Of a DNA stretch of 64,000 nucleotides, positions 1-12,359 are shown one piece after another. The notes beneath the pieces were generated by a model. The model did no database searches. It worked only from the letters and a program-made list of their open reading frames with translations, and was not told where the DNA came from. The stretch is from Ligustrum vulgare. Lineage: Eukaryota > Streptophyta > Magnoliopsida > Lamiales > Oleaceae. The stretch lies in the NCBI GenBank assembly GCA_963555705.1, contig OY743172.1:17235446-17299445 (forward strand). Direction: 5' to 3'. The first letter of the stretch is position 1. Each line of letters starts with the position of its first letter. The translations under genes were made by a program, and so were the position numbers.

Positions 1-603
1 AATCATGATAGTGGAATGGGCGTGATGATTTTTGTTGTGTAGATTATTATTATTATTTTTTTGCCCTCCTCATTTTACTTCTCAAGGTACTGAGTAATGC
101 TCTCACAGCAGAAGTTATGGGACAGTTGAGGAGGACAGGATATATTCTAGATTTATAAGATAGCAATGCTGCCTAATTATATTTTGCATCTCTTGTATTG
201 AGCATTTGATGCTCAATCGAGAAGATGAATTAGATCCAATTTGGAACAAGTGAAGGTTGAGGACTCAGGATATACGAGCTGCTGAAACATAGCCTGCATA
301 TAGTCATTTATTTTAATTAACTGGAAAGGGCTTTATATAGCTAAATAAAATAATAAATGACATTCCTTTGGTTGAGCGATCAGAGAAAAATTTTATAGTC
401 TCTCTCTCTCTCTCTCTCGTTGTTATTTGTTTTTCAAATGGATTAGTTAATATCACCTGAGGGTAGCTCAATGCTCTGTATTATCCTCTCTTTTCTTCTA
501 TAGTTCGTTTGATATGCTATTATTTATATTTTAATCTCTTTTAATTTTTCACTCTCAGTTCTTTTCTTTTTTATAACTTGGTTTTTCCTTTTGATTTTTA
601 AAG
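1..603 (+). other. MCCA intron (partial, gene enters from outside the window)
   Basis: I see no coding exon here. The stretch is T-rich intron-like sequence with a TC microsatellite near 399-418 and ends in a plausible acceptor AG at 602-603 just before the first recognisable MCCA exon. The upstream exons (mitochondrial transit peptide, biotin carboxylase N-terminus, ATP-grasp) must lie before base 1. Confidence 0.6.
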
Positions 604-3600
604 GCAGTGAATTATCATAATGCTGGCACTGTAGAGTTTATAGTTGATACTCTCTCAGGTCAATTTTATTTTATGGAGATGAACACCCGCCTTCAGGTGG
701 TTTGATCTGTTCATCCTATGCCTTTTCTTTATATCCATAAGTCTAACATCCAACTGTACTCATTATATACTAACCAATTTTGCAGGTTGAACATCCTGTT
801 ACTGAGATGATTGTCGGTCAAGATCTTGTGGAATGGCAGATTCGTGTTGCAAATGGAGAGCCACTTCCCCTGAGTCAAACGGAGGTTCCATTATCAGGTG
901 AAAATCTTATCGTCTTATCTGTCTTTTTTTTTTTTTTTTTTTTGAATTTTTATTATCTGTCTGGTTTCCACTGTGCATCTTGATTGATATTTGAGACTCA
1001 GGTTGAACATATTTATAGAATTACTGAGAACAAATAACTTAGGAGATCCCAGATTAGATAGAGGAACTGAAGTATGTTGTTTTGTTAAAGTTCTGGATAT
1101 AAGTTTCTTTATCTTTCCTCATATTTAAGTGTATAAGTTTCTGTATCTTTTCTAAATTGTTGATGCCTTAACTTATTTTCTGCCTTTGAAAAGGGTCATT
1201 GCAACATGTTGAGATAAGATTTTTGGCTGTCTCCTCTATTATAAATCTAAGATGATTTTTGTAATTAAAATATTGTAATGAATTTTCACCACGTGCTAAG
1301 CTAAAGGAAAGTTGAATCTCTAAAATGTATTCTTGCAGTTTAAACTCGGCATTTCATCTGAAACTTATGCAATGGTGTGCGATTTTTTTGGGTGGTAATG
1401 ATTTTATATGCGATCAAACAAGTAGATTTAGGTCATTATATGTTTGATAGGAAAATATTTTGTCATGTTAAAGGATTGTTCTTTAAATAAAGCTTCTTTA
1501 AAGTTCCTAAACATGAGTGAATCTTAAAAGAGTCATTGAAAATTCATTCTTGACCAGCAAAGCAATTAGCAGTCTGGGTTTGATTTATGGTATTACCTAT
1601 TCAGGAATATATTTTTCTTGAGATACTTTTGATATATTTGGTAACAGGGCATGCTTTTGAAGCCCGCATATATGCTGAAAATGTTCCAAAAGGATTTCTG
1701 CCAGCAACAGGAATCCTACATCATTATTGCCCTGTTCAAGTTTCGTCAGCAGGTAATATCACACAACAATGGGCTGCTATTCTAGTAAAAAGCTGCTAGA
1801 CTTCCTTTTCTGGATACTCGTGCCTCTTTGGTAACTTTTTCACGAGTAGAATCACAAGCATAAACACACCCCTAGGAAACCTACTGCTTACATATAGCGT
1901 CAAAGCTGCCCATTGGCATTAATAAAACATATCTTGTTCAAGTACCCCTAGCGATAGACAGATCCTTTTATCTTCTTAACTTCATTGACATTATTTAGTC
2001 TGGAAATAGTTTCTTTGTTAGATTGTATTTTTCCTCATGTCAAGTACATGCCAATCGTCAGTAAGAGTTGAGACTGGAGTTGAGCAGGGAGACACAGTGA
2101 GCATGCATTACGATCCCATGATAGCTAAACTTGTAGTTTGGGGAGAAGATCGAATTGGGGCACTAATTAAGTTGAAGGATTGCTTGTCGAAATTTCAGGT
2201 ATTCCAATGCTAGAGATGTGAAGTTATAGTTCATTTGTGCATGCAAGTCTTGATTTTTTTCTAAGAACCACAGCACTCGTGGTTTGTGCACAAATTTACG
2301 TTATTTCTTATCTTATGAGAAATATGTGCTGGGTTTGACAGAATATTAACTTCAATTCTAATGATGATTAGGAAAACGATAACGGTTGACCGATGAAAAG
2401 TAATGATTTTTATTATGATTGAAAATTAATAGTTCTGATTGGCAGGTCCTGTCAATCCCAAACAATGTCACTATTTCCAAATCTTCTAGTTGGTTTCAAC
2501 CACTATATTACTCTAATTAGATCTGAATAATAGTTTAATATTTTACAGGTTGCTGGTTTACCAACCAACATAGATTTTCTTTTGAAACTTGCTGATCATG
2601 AAGCTTTTGAAAATGGAGAAGTTGAAACTCATTTCATTGAGTTGCATAAAGACGGCTTATTTATTAATCCAAATGATACACTATCGACAGAAGCAGCATA
2701 TGATGCTGCTAAACATGGTGCTGCCATTGCCGCTGCATGTCTTTGTGAAATGGAGCATGCCGCAACAAAAGAACACACCCCTGGTAATCCCAACGTGACA
2801 ACAGTGTGCAAAAGACGTGATTTATTCCTGGAAGCACTAATTTCTCTATAATCATGCACAGGGAATCTTTCTATGTGGTATGCTAAACCTCCTTTTCGAG
2901 TCAATCACTGTGCCAGGCATACAATGGAACTTGAATGGGGTGATGAGTACATCGGGGATGGCTTTAAACATTTAGTTAATATGACTTACTTGGCAGATGG
3001 AAATTATCTGATTGAGGTAGTGTTATAATATGTTATAAAAGATTCAGTTTTTATTCTTCCTATTTATTCACTTGATATTAGACATTTTCAAGAAGCATCA
3101 ACTTCAACTTTCTTAAGTTTTAACTTTGTCTAACTTCTATGTACTTTTAGACAGGAGGAAGTAGTTCGAAGAGTCTGGAGATCAATGTGGCACACTTAGG
3201 CAAGCATGATTTTAGAGTTGAATATGGTGGCATAAGCAAGAATGTTAGTGTAGCTGTTTATTCCAAGGTGAATTATAAAATCGAATCAAGTAATCAGATT
3301 ATGTGTATTTGCTTCGGAGTCCTGCTGTTTGTTTTGTCTTTATATGTGATGCTGCTTACAAAATACAAATCTACTGTAACGTGTTTCTAAAGTAATCGTT
3401 GAAGTTTCTCTTAGAGACAAAGAGCTCCATTTCTCTTGGATCTACACAACTCAAGTTTGTCACTTTTCCTTCTATTTGAAAGTTGGTGAACATGTAACGA
3501 ATAATTTTGAAGCGTCGTAACTAGACAACCAAAAAATAAATAAAGAAAGAAATAAAGAAGAAAATAAAAGACTCGCCATTGTACATTTTTCAACATAAAG

Positions 3601-4887
3601 GGAGTTGGTATTGTTCATACAACTGCTAATAGTGACATGTAAAGTAGCATTATGAGGTAAGCACAATGGCCCATGTAACTTCTCTTGGCTAAGGACTTAA
3701 TATGATGAATAACTGAGCATATTGACCCATCAGGCCATAATCTTTTTCAGTAACCTGGGTATAGAATTTCTAAACCATCCTCCAGACCTTGCTTGCATTT
3801 GCATGCTATACTGAATTGGAGTGTAAGTGCTATTTGGATTGCAGGATAAGATGGAGCACATTCACATTTGGCATGGTTCGTACCATCATCACTTCAAACA
3901 GAGAAAGCGGCTGGAACTCTCCGATAGTGATGACTCTGAATACAGGCCTGCTCTTGAGGCAACATCACACCCACCTGGGACGGTGGTGGCCCCCATGGCT
4001 GGTTTAGTGGTTAAAGTTTTGGCGAATGATGGAGCAAAAGTTGAGGAAGGGCAACCTATATTGGTTTTAGAAGCAATGAAGATGGAGGTTTGTACTCATT
4101 GAACTGAAAAAGCTTTATTCTCTCTGCTTTATTGAAGAAAATCTTCCCTGCTGACTTTTTCCCCCTTTTCCCAAAGCATGTTGTGAAGGCATCAACTGCT
4201 GGTTATGTCCATGGGCTTCGAGCTACAGCTGGCCAACAGGTTTCTGATGGTACTGTTCTGTTTATTGTGAAGGTAAGTCGTTGCGATTCTTCATTGGTTA
4301 GTACTGTCAATTCAAAAATACTTTACATGTAGTAGTTGCTTTCAGAAAACTGGGGAATGTGCTTGGTTTTCTTTATACTTGTTTGGAATGTTTTTAGTAA
4401 GTCTCTGAACTATATATATATTAAATTAGCATACATTTCCCTTGGAGTTATGATGGAGTCATCAATTTCATGAGAAACTATCCCCGGTGCATCATATAAA
4501 TTCAAAACACGCAAAGCCATGTTGACACGCATTTCTGGATTTACATCCTTGACGCTCGTACTTCTTGACGTGTCCGAAGATACAAACATATATTGTTTAC
4601 ATCACATGAATGAATTGATGCAACAATACCGTTTAATATTGATTTCTTTACCTCCTAGATATAGCGGTGGACAGGACTGGATGGTACAAAAACATAAGAT
4701 TCTATTTTGCTTGTTTTTCTCAATAATGTGCAGCACATTCCACCTTGCCAAAGCGTCTCAACTATTCCAAATATGTCATGGGATATATCTATTTCTTTGA
4801 AACCTCGTTGATGATTTCCAGCAGGACTACATACTTGGTTGATGAATTTTTGGATTAAAATGCATCGTTCTTGGACAGGACAAGTGA
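604..4887 (+). CDS. MCCA: Methylcrotonyl-CoA carboxylase alpha subunit, 3' ten exons (5' partial)
   Basis: This is the biotin-carrying alpha subunit of 3-methylcrotonyl-CoA carboxylase, a mitochondrial enzyme of leucine breakdown that works with the beta subunit. Ten exons are read with GT/AG borders: 604-696, 786-897, 1648-1752, 2062-2198, 2549-2783, 2862-3016, 3151-3267, 3845-4087, 4177-4272 and 4879-4887. The first exons give the end of the biotin carboxylase ATP-grasp domain ([17 protein letters not shown], with the catalytic arginine region) and the biotin carboxylase C-terminal domain ([12 protein letters not shown]). A less conserved linker follows, then a biotinyl domain with the biotinylation motif EAMKMEHV split across exons 8 and 9. 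The match to plant MCCA is close throughout. The last exon is only three codons (Asp-Lys-stop), the least certain part. No frameshift or stop was seen. Confidence 0.93.
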
Positions 4888-7031
4888 GAATTCTGGAGAG
4901 GTGCTGGCAATGTTCGCGTGAGGAGCTCTCAGTGAAACCTCAAAATCAATTGCATATAATGTGGATGTTACCTTGAGGACACCAATTGCAACTTTAGTGG
5001 ATATTGTGACTCTCTTGTTTATGTAAATATTACCATATTCAGAGTCTAATCTGTGACTGAAACCTCAGAATGTTCTCGAATAAATGTGTTCGAACATTCT
5101 TTATTCTGATTTACGCGAGACTCGTCACAGAATTTCTACCCCGCAACTTTTTTCAGCTTTGTTAAATTTCATCTAGAGGTACTAAACATAATTCATTTCT
5201 TTTTTAAATTGGGACAATATCGAGAATTGAATTCTTGCACCTATCATTTAATTCAGTTGACTCGGCTGTGAAATTATATCTGTGCAAGTTTGTGTGAATC
5301 GACAAATTTTGTTAACCAAACACGCTTCCGGTGTAGCTTCTGATGTTTATCCTGGCTATTGTCAGATGAAGTCGAGATTAGTTTGGAGTATGAAATTTAA
5401 TGTCACCGTTTTAATGTAGTTTTATTTTATATGATTTTAAAGCGAAAGATTGCGACTCGCATATTCTACATTATAATCTGCAACTGATTCAGCTTCTGCT
5501 TCTGGTAAAGACCATGGCCAAAATCATGGAATTCTCGGGGCACGGCACGACGGTAATTTTGATAGGGTATCTATGCGTATCCCACTAGAAATTGGGGACA
5601 TTGATTTGCCTAATTGATCTCTTTATTGCCCATAGAGTCATAGCTGCACAAGTCTTCAAGATATTATTGGATATTGAATGCGTTTGATTCTTTTCTTTTC
5701 ATTTTTGGATATTCCACGTGAATCCAGCAGGGCAGCGGTGATCAAAGGTGGCCTAACAAAGGTGCTCAAACGCCACGTCGGAAATGCTTTCTCACCTCAC
5801 CTCGCGATAGGAGGTCATCATTCTCATTATTCATTCTGTTGAATGAACTAAAGGTCGCACAAATGCTCATTGTTAATTCAGTTTTATGATGCATTGTTGC
5901 TAGTAGGATCTCCATCTCTAATGATGGTATAATTTATTTCTTATGCGAGAAAATGTCACTCGTGGATAACTTTGGATGCGAGAGATCAAACCAGTAACCC
6001 AACACACATCCATGTCTATCTACCCAAAAGGATTTCATGCTAAACTTGGTAACCAAACTGGTTCCTCACTAGAAGTTCTGCACCACGATTGAGATGCGAA
6101 CATAGATTGACATGGGATTTGAAATCCTAGATGACGTTGAGGGTTGAACTCCACCAGATAGATGGTATAATATTACCCCAGGATTTTGATTTCAAATTGA
6201 AGATCAACTTGACCAGAAAGTTTAAACCCTTGTTGATGGCCATTTTAAAGAGGAATTGGGGAAACATGATATTTTGAATAGTGATTTTTTTGGTAAATGT
6301 GTGACTTAAAAACAAGGAAAAGTTTTGGGTTTACGTATATAATATTTTATCGTGTAAATGCGTGGCTGAAAGCCTGAAAATGAATATGAAAAATAAAGAT
6401 GTTTAATTTAAAGACTGTCAAACAGGTCCAAGGAGAATGTCATTCATGATGAAGAGGCACGACTTATCAAAGACAGCAACATATGGGTTTTCTAACTTTT
6501 ACTCCAAATTCAATTTCAGCCATTTATTTCTATCTGACCATCACTTTTCAACCACACATTCTCCTAAAAAAACAAAAAACTCCTCCAAAACTTCCTACGC
6601 CAATCCACCCCTAAGTTATACTAATATATCTATTTCCTAATGTACAAGGTAGCAGGAATACACAATTGGAAGCATCTAATAACATGGAAACCCATGCCAA
6701 TTCAGCCATAAATTTGTAAAAACAAGCTTAGAAATATCAATCACAGTTATATCATGAAGAAACAACTTCAATAACTAGAGTTGGACAGATTCTTTGTTAG
6801 ACTGTTCACTGTTGTGTATAGCCACGTTGATTTATCAAAAATGTTTTATTTCTTCACTAATAAAACTGGCAAGTGGGTTCACCAAAGCACGCTATTATAA
6901 ACTACAAGCTGCCAGTACTGCAAACTGGATTCACAAACATATATTAAAATCGAACTTTAGAGCTAGATATGTCATGCAGGATTCACGATTACACCATAAA
7001 TGCTGGGTGAAACTAATACAGGAAAGGCAGA
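4888..7031. other. Intergenic region between MCCA and the unknown two-exon gene (copy 1)
   Basis: The first few hundred bases are probably the MCCA 3' untranslated region; the last few hundred (about 6640-7031) are probably the 3' untranslated region of the minus-strand gene. I found no coding region or recognisable element in between. Short ORFs here are not conserved in frame with copy 2. The region is closely matched at 45590-47812. Confidence 0.6.
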
Positions 7032-10000
7032 TTAAGAGTCAAACCCAGAGTAAACGCCACTGTCTCTTAGCAATCTCTTCTCTTCTTCCACATAGTTCTT
7101 CCCTCGACTAGTCTGACCAAGATCTCTCTTCCTCTTCTCCTTCTGTTGAAATGAAAGGTTCTTTTTATCTTTCAGTGTTTGCGCGTTTTTGAGAAGCTCT
7201 CCATCAGCTAATGCATCTCTTGTTCTCAGTCGGTCTTCATAAGTTTCTTCTACCTCCTTTGCCCGAGTTTCCTTTCCCGATGACCAAGACCAGTCCTGTT
7301 TCTGATCAGGTTCTTTAGGTGGTGGGATTCTCAAGACTGACAGTCCTCCTTTATATCCATGTTGACTCAAAGCTTCAAAGTCGACACCTTTGCTTTTTTT
7401 CTTTGCAGAGTCCACTGTAACCAAGTAGCAAAAAAATTCAAGATCAAGCCATTAAATTCTATTTTGGCTGTTCTTTCATTTTTTTTCCACGGTGGGGTTG
7501 CAGTGGAATTGATTGGAAGGAGAGTATGGGGATTCTGTGAAGGATTATTATATAATGGCGTGTCAGTTATATGACAAGTACAACTACATTGCATATAATT
7601 AGGCAAATTAAATATGAATTAAGTGAATTAGGAACTGGAATTAAGTTGGCCACAAGCAGCAGCTAGCAGCTAAATTATCATCAGCATCAAAGTTCCATCC
7701 ATCCACCCCCCCCCCCCCCCCCCCCAATTTGTTTTTCTCTCTTTTTGTTTTTAATTTCTGTGGATAGGAGGTGTAATTGGGTCAACTTGCACTCATAGGA
7801 GCTACCCCCGGGGGGGGGGGGGGGGGGGGAGGGACATTTTCCAATGTTCCAGTCACTCTTTGCAGCGTTATTTTCAATTTTTGTCCCCGCAACATTTTTT
7901 AACGACCCTAAAAGGTCTCGCCCCCCCACCCACAATATTTTCAAAATCAAAATCGTTGATTCATGAAGAAACCAGCGCCTACTTGAAGGAAGTTCTCAAA
8001 TTTTTCCTTATGCAGCCAACCCAAACTAGAAGAAGCTAAAAGAAATAATTTTCTATCCCTGTTTAGTGGATATTAATATCAGATTTTTAGTAAATTTTGA
8101 CAAAAGTTAATGAAATTTGTGGTTGAAGAGTTGTGGAAACCAAGAAATATGTGATTAAGATTGATTATTAACTTTGATTTAAATTAAAATCTAGATTTTA
8201 ATCGGGTACCGAATAGGGGCTATATCACTAATGCCATGCTAGAAGAAAGAAGTAACACCAACATTTGCATCTATATATACACCTTGTTGTATTGTGTAAA
8301 TATGTATGTGTGTGAGTATTATGTTAACATGAGCAGAGACGGAGCTAGGATTCACATGTTGAGGGGCAAAAAATATGGGGGTGGAGCCCCCGAATTTTTT
8401 TTTTGAACAAAGAGGATTGAAATCAAGGATTTTGAGTACCAAAATAGACAAGTTAAATTGATAAACAAAAAAGACAAAAAGATTGTTTTATCCATAACAA
8501 AACAATATGCTCATCTCTATGTAACGCTATATAAATTGAAAACAAATATGAACATTAGATAGACATAAAAAAGACAACAACAAACTTCCCATCTATATGA
8601 CTAATGTTAGAGATGGTTTGGGTATCTTAGATTGATCCTCCTTATCCTCATTTTTTCAAACTCGTCAATAAGAGAATCTAATGTAAAAAATATTAACAAT
8701 CTCCTTCTTAATATACACAAGCATGTATTGTATGTTGTAGGTGCAGACTATACATATGGAAAAGTATCAACAATTTCATCTTAGGCTTTTAAGTTATTGG
8801 CCTTTAGATTGTATGTTATTAGGCTCATATTGGCCCATTGAAAAAATTAAAAGAAAAGAATGTTGTAGGGGTGACTGAAATTTTTTTTTTTGAGGCGAAA
8901 ACTAAAAATACACTACAAATTGACTAGGAGGAATGGATTAGTGGAAAATGTTGGGGCGGTCCCACGTTGCCCTCTAGCTTCGCCCTTGAATATGAGTGAG
9001 AGATAAAGTGAAGAAAGTTCCGCTTTTTGAATTTTGTTTGGTAGGCCAAGGTGCTTGCTTGAGTAATAGTTAATGCGTCTTGGTGTCTTTAGGTCATCTC
9101 CAACCCAAAACTCTAAAATGCATTCTACTTTAAGCTTAAATATAGCTTCTCTCACTCTATCCTTATAAATCATCTCTAACCTTAAAGTTTAAAATTTGCA
9201 CCAAATAAACAATACTTTACTTTTATTTTTCCTTTTTAACATACTTTTGATTATTATTTTATCTGAAATATTTATTTTATCATTGAAATAAAATGAGAAA
9301 TACACCAATTATATTAGTTCAATAATTCAATTCTAGGAATTTGTATATTGTTCTCATATGTTCTCAAATTTCTAATTTTATCGAGTAATCTATTTTATTG
9401 TGTCATTTAATTGTACAATTTGAATTGTTTTTACTTTAATTATGTGATAAAAATAATGGTCAAATTAAAAACACAAATAAAATAAAATGAAGAATAAAAA
9501 TAAAACGATAAATACATCGATATATATATATATTCATCAAATACAATAATTAATTAATTTGAGCCAAAAATAAAAATAAAAACAAAAATAGTCGTTCCCA
9601 AACAAATAAATATAAAAATAACCCAAACCCAAACTTAAAACATAAAAATTGATAAAGGATATTCTTTTATTTCAATACATCTGCACTGCAAACAGGGGAA
9701 AGATTGTTGGGGGGAGAAGAAGAAGAAAGGAGATGCCGTCATCAACAGTGCAGCGCTATATTTGGCGCTACACTATTCACCAACTGCAAAAAATAGAGTT
9801 TGGCGACCCATTTGGGGTTGCGGTTGTAGAAGAGGATAGCATAATTTTACCCTTTTTGAGTACTGGTTGGAGATGGTCTTAGATCTTTCAATTAAATTTT
9901 GTAAGTTGTTATTGTTGACAATAAAATTACTTTCTTTGGAGCTTAAATTCAACAATTTGATATTAGAGCGTTGCTCCAAATTTAACATTTCAATCCTCTT

Positions 10001-10748
10001 GGTTCAAACATCAATATGTAATTCCTAGCCCTGCCATTGCTTGCACTTCCGGCAACATGATAGTTACAGTGCGAAGATTCAAGTAATTCAAGCATGGCTC
10101 GAATCAAAAAATTGAATGGTGTCTAATGGCAACAAAACTCATATCTAAGTAGCAATATATGATGAGTATTGTTCGTGCACTCGACATATATATCAAAATC
10201 TATCATTAAGCTTGAATCTGAGTGTGTATCTGTGCAACTAGAAAGACAAGCAAATCAATCAAGAATTATATAATTAGAATGGGGTTTAAGTGAATCATTT
10301 CATAATATTAAAAAACTAGTACAACGCCGAGTAATAAAAACCGTAAACCAAGTATTTTCTCGAAACTATTACTATCAATCCACTGTTAAAAACAAAATTG
10401 AACTTTTCCTTCCAAATTGAACTTATAAACATCAAACCACCGGCAAAAAATAGAAAAGGGGTTGAAGATTTGATTTCATCAAAGCATTTGTACTTTTTGA
10501 TGTAGAATGGGACCAAATGTGTCATAAAATTACCATTAATACATAAATTTCTCAACGATATATAGAAAATATAGAGTAGAAAAAAATTTGTTACCTTGAC
10601 CAGTTTTTATCTTGGAGGATCGAATGGAATTCTCTTTAGTAGACTTGGAGTGTTGATTACCTTCCGTGTCTGTATCCAGGGTTGAGGAATCGTCAGAAGA
10701 TGACGTATCATCGTCTTCTTCATCATTCCATCGCAATCCCCTCTTCAT
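7032..10748 (-). CDS. Conserved two-exon gene of unknown function, acidic N-terminus and charged C-terminus (copy 1)
   Basis: Exon 1 (10595-10748) begins MKRGLRWNDEEDDD and encodes an acidic, Ser/Asp-rich, low-complexity segment. Exon 2 (7032-7414) encodes a Lys/Arg/Glu-rich region ending GVYSGFDS. Splicing with GT at 10594-10593 and AG at 7416-7415 joins the frames exactly and gives 178 residues. The protein has no signal peptide or membrane segment. The basic blocks KKKSKG and KEKRKRD suggest a nuclear protein, which is inference. I do not recognise the family with confidence. The 3.2-kb intron contains two MITEs and a poly-C/poly-G pair. Exon 2 translates identically in the second copy at 47813, which argues for a real gene. 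Confidence 0.8.
7706..7829. repeat. C20 and G20 homopolymer pair in the intron
   Basis: A run of 20 C (7706-7725) is followed about 85 bases later by a run of 20 G (7810-7829), preceded directly by five C. Copy 2 has only short C and G runs at the same place (about 48490-48610). The two runs are complementary and could pair as a hairpin. Length may be affected by sequencing or assembly. Confidence 0.8.
8334..8988. mobile_element. hAT-type MITE, copy 1
   Basis: The ends are CAGAGACGGAGCTAG and, on the other strand, CAAGGGCGAAGCTAG, matching at 11 of 15 positions. Flanking 8-bp duplications AACATGAG (8326-8333) and AATATGAG (8989-8996) differ by one base. An 8-bp duplication with CAG..GGAGCTAG ends is the hAT pattern. 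The element is 655 bp, has no coding capacity, and lies in the intron of the unknown gene. The same element at the same site is in copy 2. Confidence 0.8.
9092..9878. mobile_element. PIF/Harbinger-like non-autonomous element, copy 1
   Basis: Terminal inverted repeats GGTCATCTCCAACC and GACCATCTCCAACC are flanked by TTA on both sides (9089-9091 and 9879-9881). A TTA target duplication is typical of PIF/Harbinger (Tourist-type) elements. The interior is very AT-rich apart from a GC-richer right end. The 787-bp element lies in the intron of the unknown gene and has a 783-bp counterpart in copy 2. Short ORFs at its right end are not taken as genes. Confidence 0.7.
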
Positions 10749-10960
10749 TTCCGTATGTATATACAGATGATATCAAATATCAGAAAGCAGAAATGAGAAT
10801 TAATTGATTCAGACTAGGGTTTTGTGGATAACTATTCTCGGTTAAAACGACGTTGTTTTACATGGGTAAATTCGGGCAATATTTAAGGCCTTGTTTGTGT
10901 GCCTAGATTTTATTTATTTATTTATTTATTTTAAGAACACAGAGAATCATAGTGGACTAA

Positions 10961-11732
10961 GAGCATTTTCAATGAACTCCATGAATTGGAAGAAAGACCT
11001 GATATATCAGCAAATAGATAGATTTGGTTAAAGATCTTTCTCCAATGCATTTCTTGGATTACAATGTTAAGCTGACGTAACTTGAAAAAAATAGACAGTG
11101 TGAAATGCTCCGTCTAGAAATAGACACTCCGTGAGACTTGATGACTCAACATTTTATTTAATTTTATAATTATTTTAACTATAATAAAAGATGTTAAAAC
11201 TTGGAGTTCAAAATTGAGAGTTTATTTTTTAGTTCATAATTATTTTAACTATAATAATACGTTAAATCTAGAAGCTCATTTATATATATATATGGGAGTT
11301 CAAAACTTGGGAGTTTGCTTTAAAAATTGGGATGTCCAAAAAAATTGGAATAAACTTTATTTTTTTTAACCTAAAAAGTTTGAATATATTATTAATAAAC
11401 ATTGTTTTTAAGATTAATAATTAAAAAAAACATTTTTAATAAATTTAATTTATCAACAAAAAAATTTCGCTAAATAAAGTTACATAAAAAATATTAGTTC
11501 AAGAAAACAACATTTATAATAACGAAAAATTTAAGATTATTTTAATTATTTTGCGAATCAGTTATTAATTTCAAATTTTAAAATATGTCACATTATCAAA
11601 AAATTTTAAATGTAGAAAGAATCATTAAAGAGTAAATTTTAAATTTTTTCGTCTATTTATTCACGTTCTCTAGAAGTATATATATTTCATTTCTACATTA
11701 TCCTCAATTCATGGAGTGCATTGAAGATACTC
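10961..11732. mobile_element. TIR element with TAA target duplication (PIF/Harbinger-like), copy 1
   Basis: The left end GAGCATTTTCAATGAACTCC and the reverse of the right end GAGTATCTTCAATGCACTCC form an inverted repeat of about 29 bp, continuing as ATGAATTG on both. TAA flanks both sides (10958-10960, 11733-11735). The interior is AT-rich and non-coding. In copy 2 a 41-bp deletion has removed the right terminus. Confidence 0.65.
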
Positions 11733-12065
11733 TAAGTAGAGGGATAAGATTAGAACCCGAGATCGAGAGGGAAAAATTAGAGCAATCTGGTCAAGGCAAC
11801 ACACTCGAAATCCTTGTGTGCCTAGAAATTCTCTCTCTCTTTCTCTTTTCTTTTTTTTTTTTAATAGCAAATTTTACATTTTTTTTTTTTTTTGGGCATT
11901 GCGTAAGTTTACTTATTATTATTTATAATAAAACTAAAGTTTTTTTTTATCTTATTAATAAAATAAGGGGTTAAAACCTGTTTGGTTAATGAACTTTTTG
12001 TGCCATTTAACTCTTACAAATTTAGCACGACTTTTATTTTCTCTTACAATTTATCACAGCTTTTA

Positions 12066-12356
12066 GGCTGTGTTTGATAGCGATGGTGAAATTTGGGTAG
12101 AAAGAAAATGAATTCTAGTGAAATGAATTTTAGGGAATTGAATTTCTGGCAATTTGAAGTTTTAATATGTTTTATTGATTTAATTTTCACGATGGAAAAA
12201 ATGAGAAATTTCTCAACTTTTATTGTTTGATTAACATTATTTTCCATGATTAAAATTTCTCACTTTTTCCACCTTGAAAATAGTTTTCAAACAAAATTAA
12301 TTCCTTAAAAAATATTTTCTTTCCAACCATTTTTACCCTCCCAATCAAACTCATCC
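12066..12356. mobile_element. Tourist-like MITE, copy 1
   Basis: Ends GGCTGTGTTTGATAG and GGATGAGTTTGATTG (other strand) are flanked by TTA at 12063-12065 and 12357-12359. The size (291 bp), AT-richness and TTA duplication fit a Tourist/PIF-Harbinger MITE. A related TTTGATTGG-type inverted pair further right (about 12820-13300) may be a second, degraded copy. The counterpart in copy 2 is 52744-53035. Confidence 0.65.
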
Positions 12357-12359
12357 TTA

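Noticed and set aside
9649..9988. Short ORFs identical in both duplication copies
   Set aside because: They lie in or next to a Harbinger-like MITE in an intron; identity follows from the young duplication, not from coding constraint.
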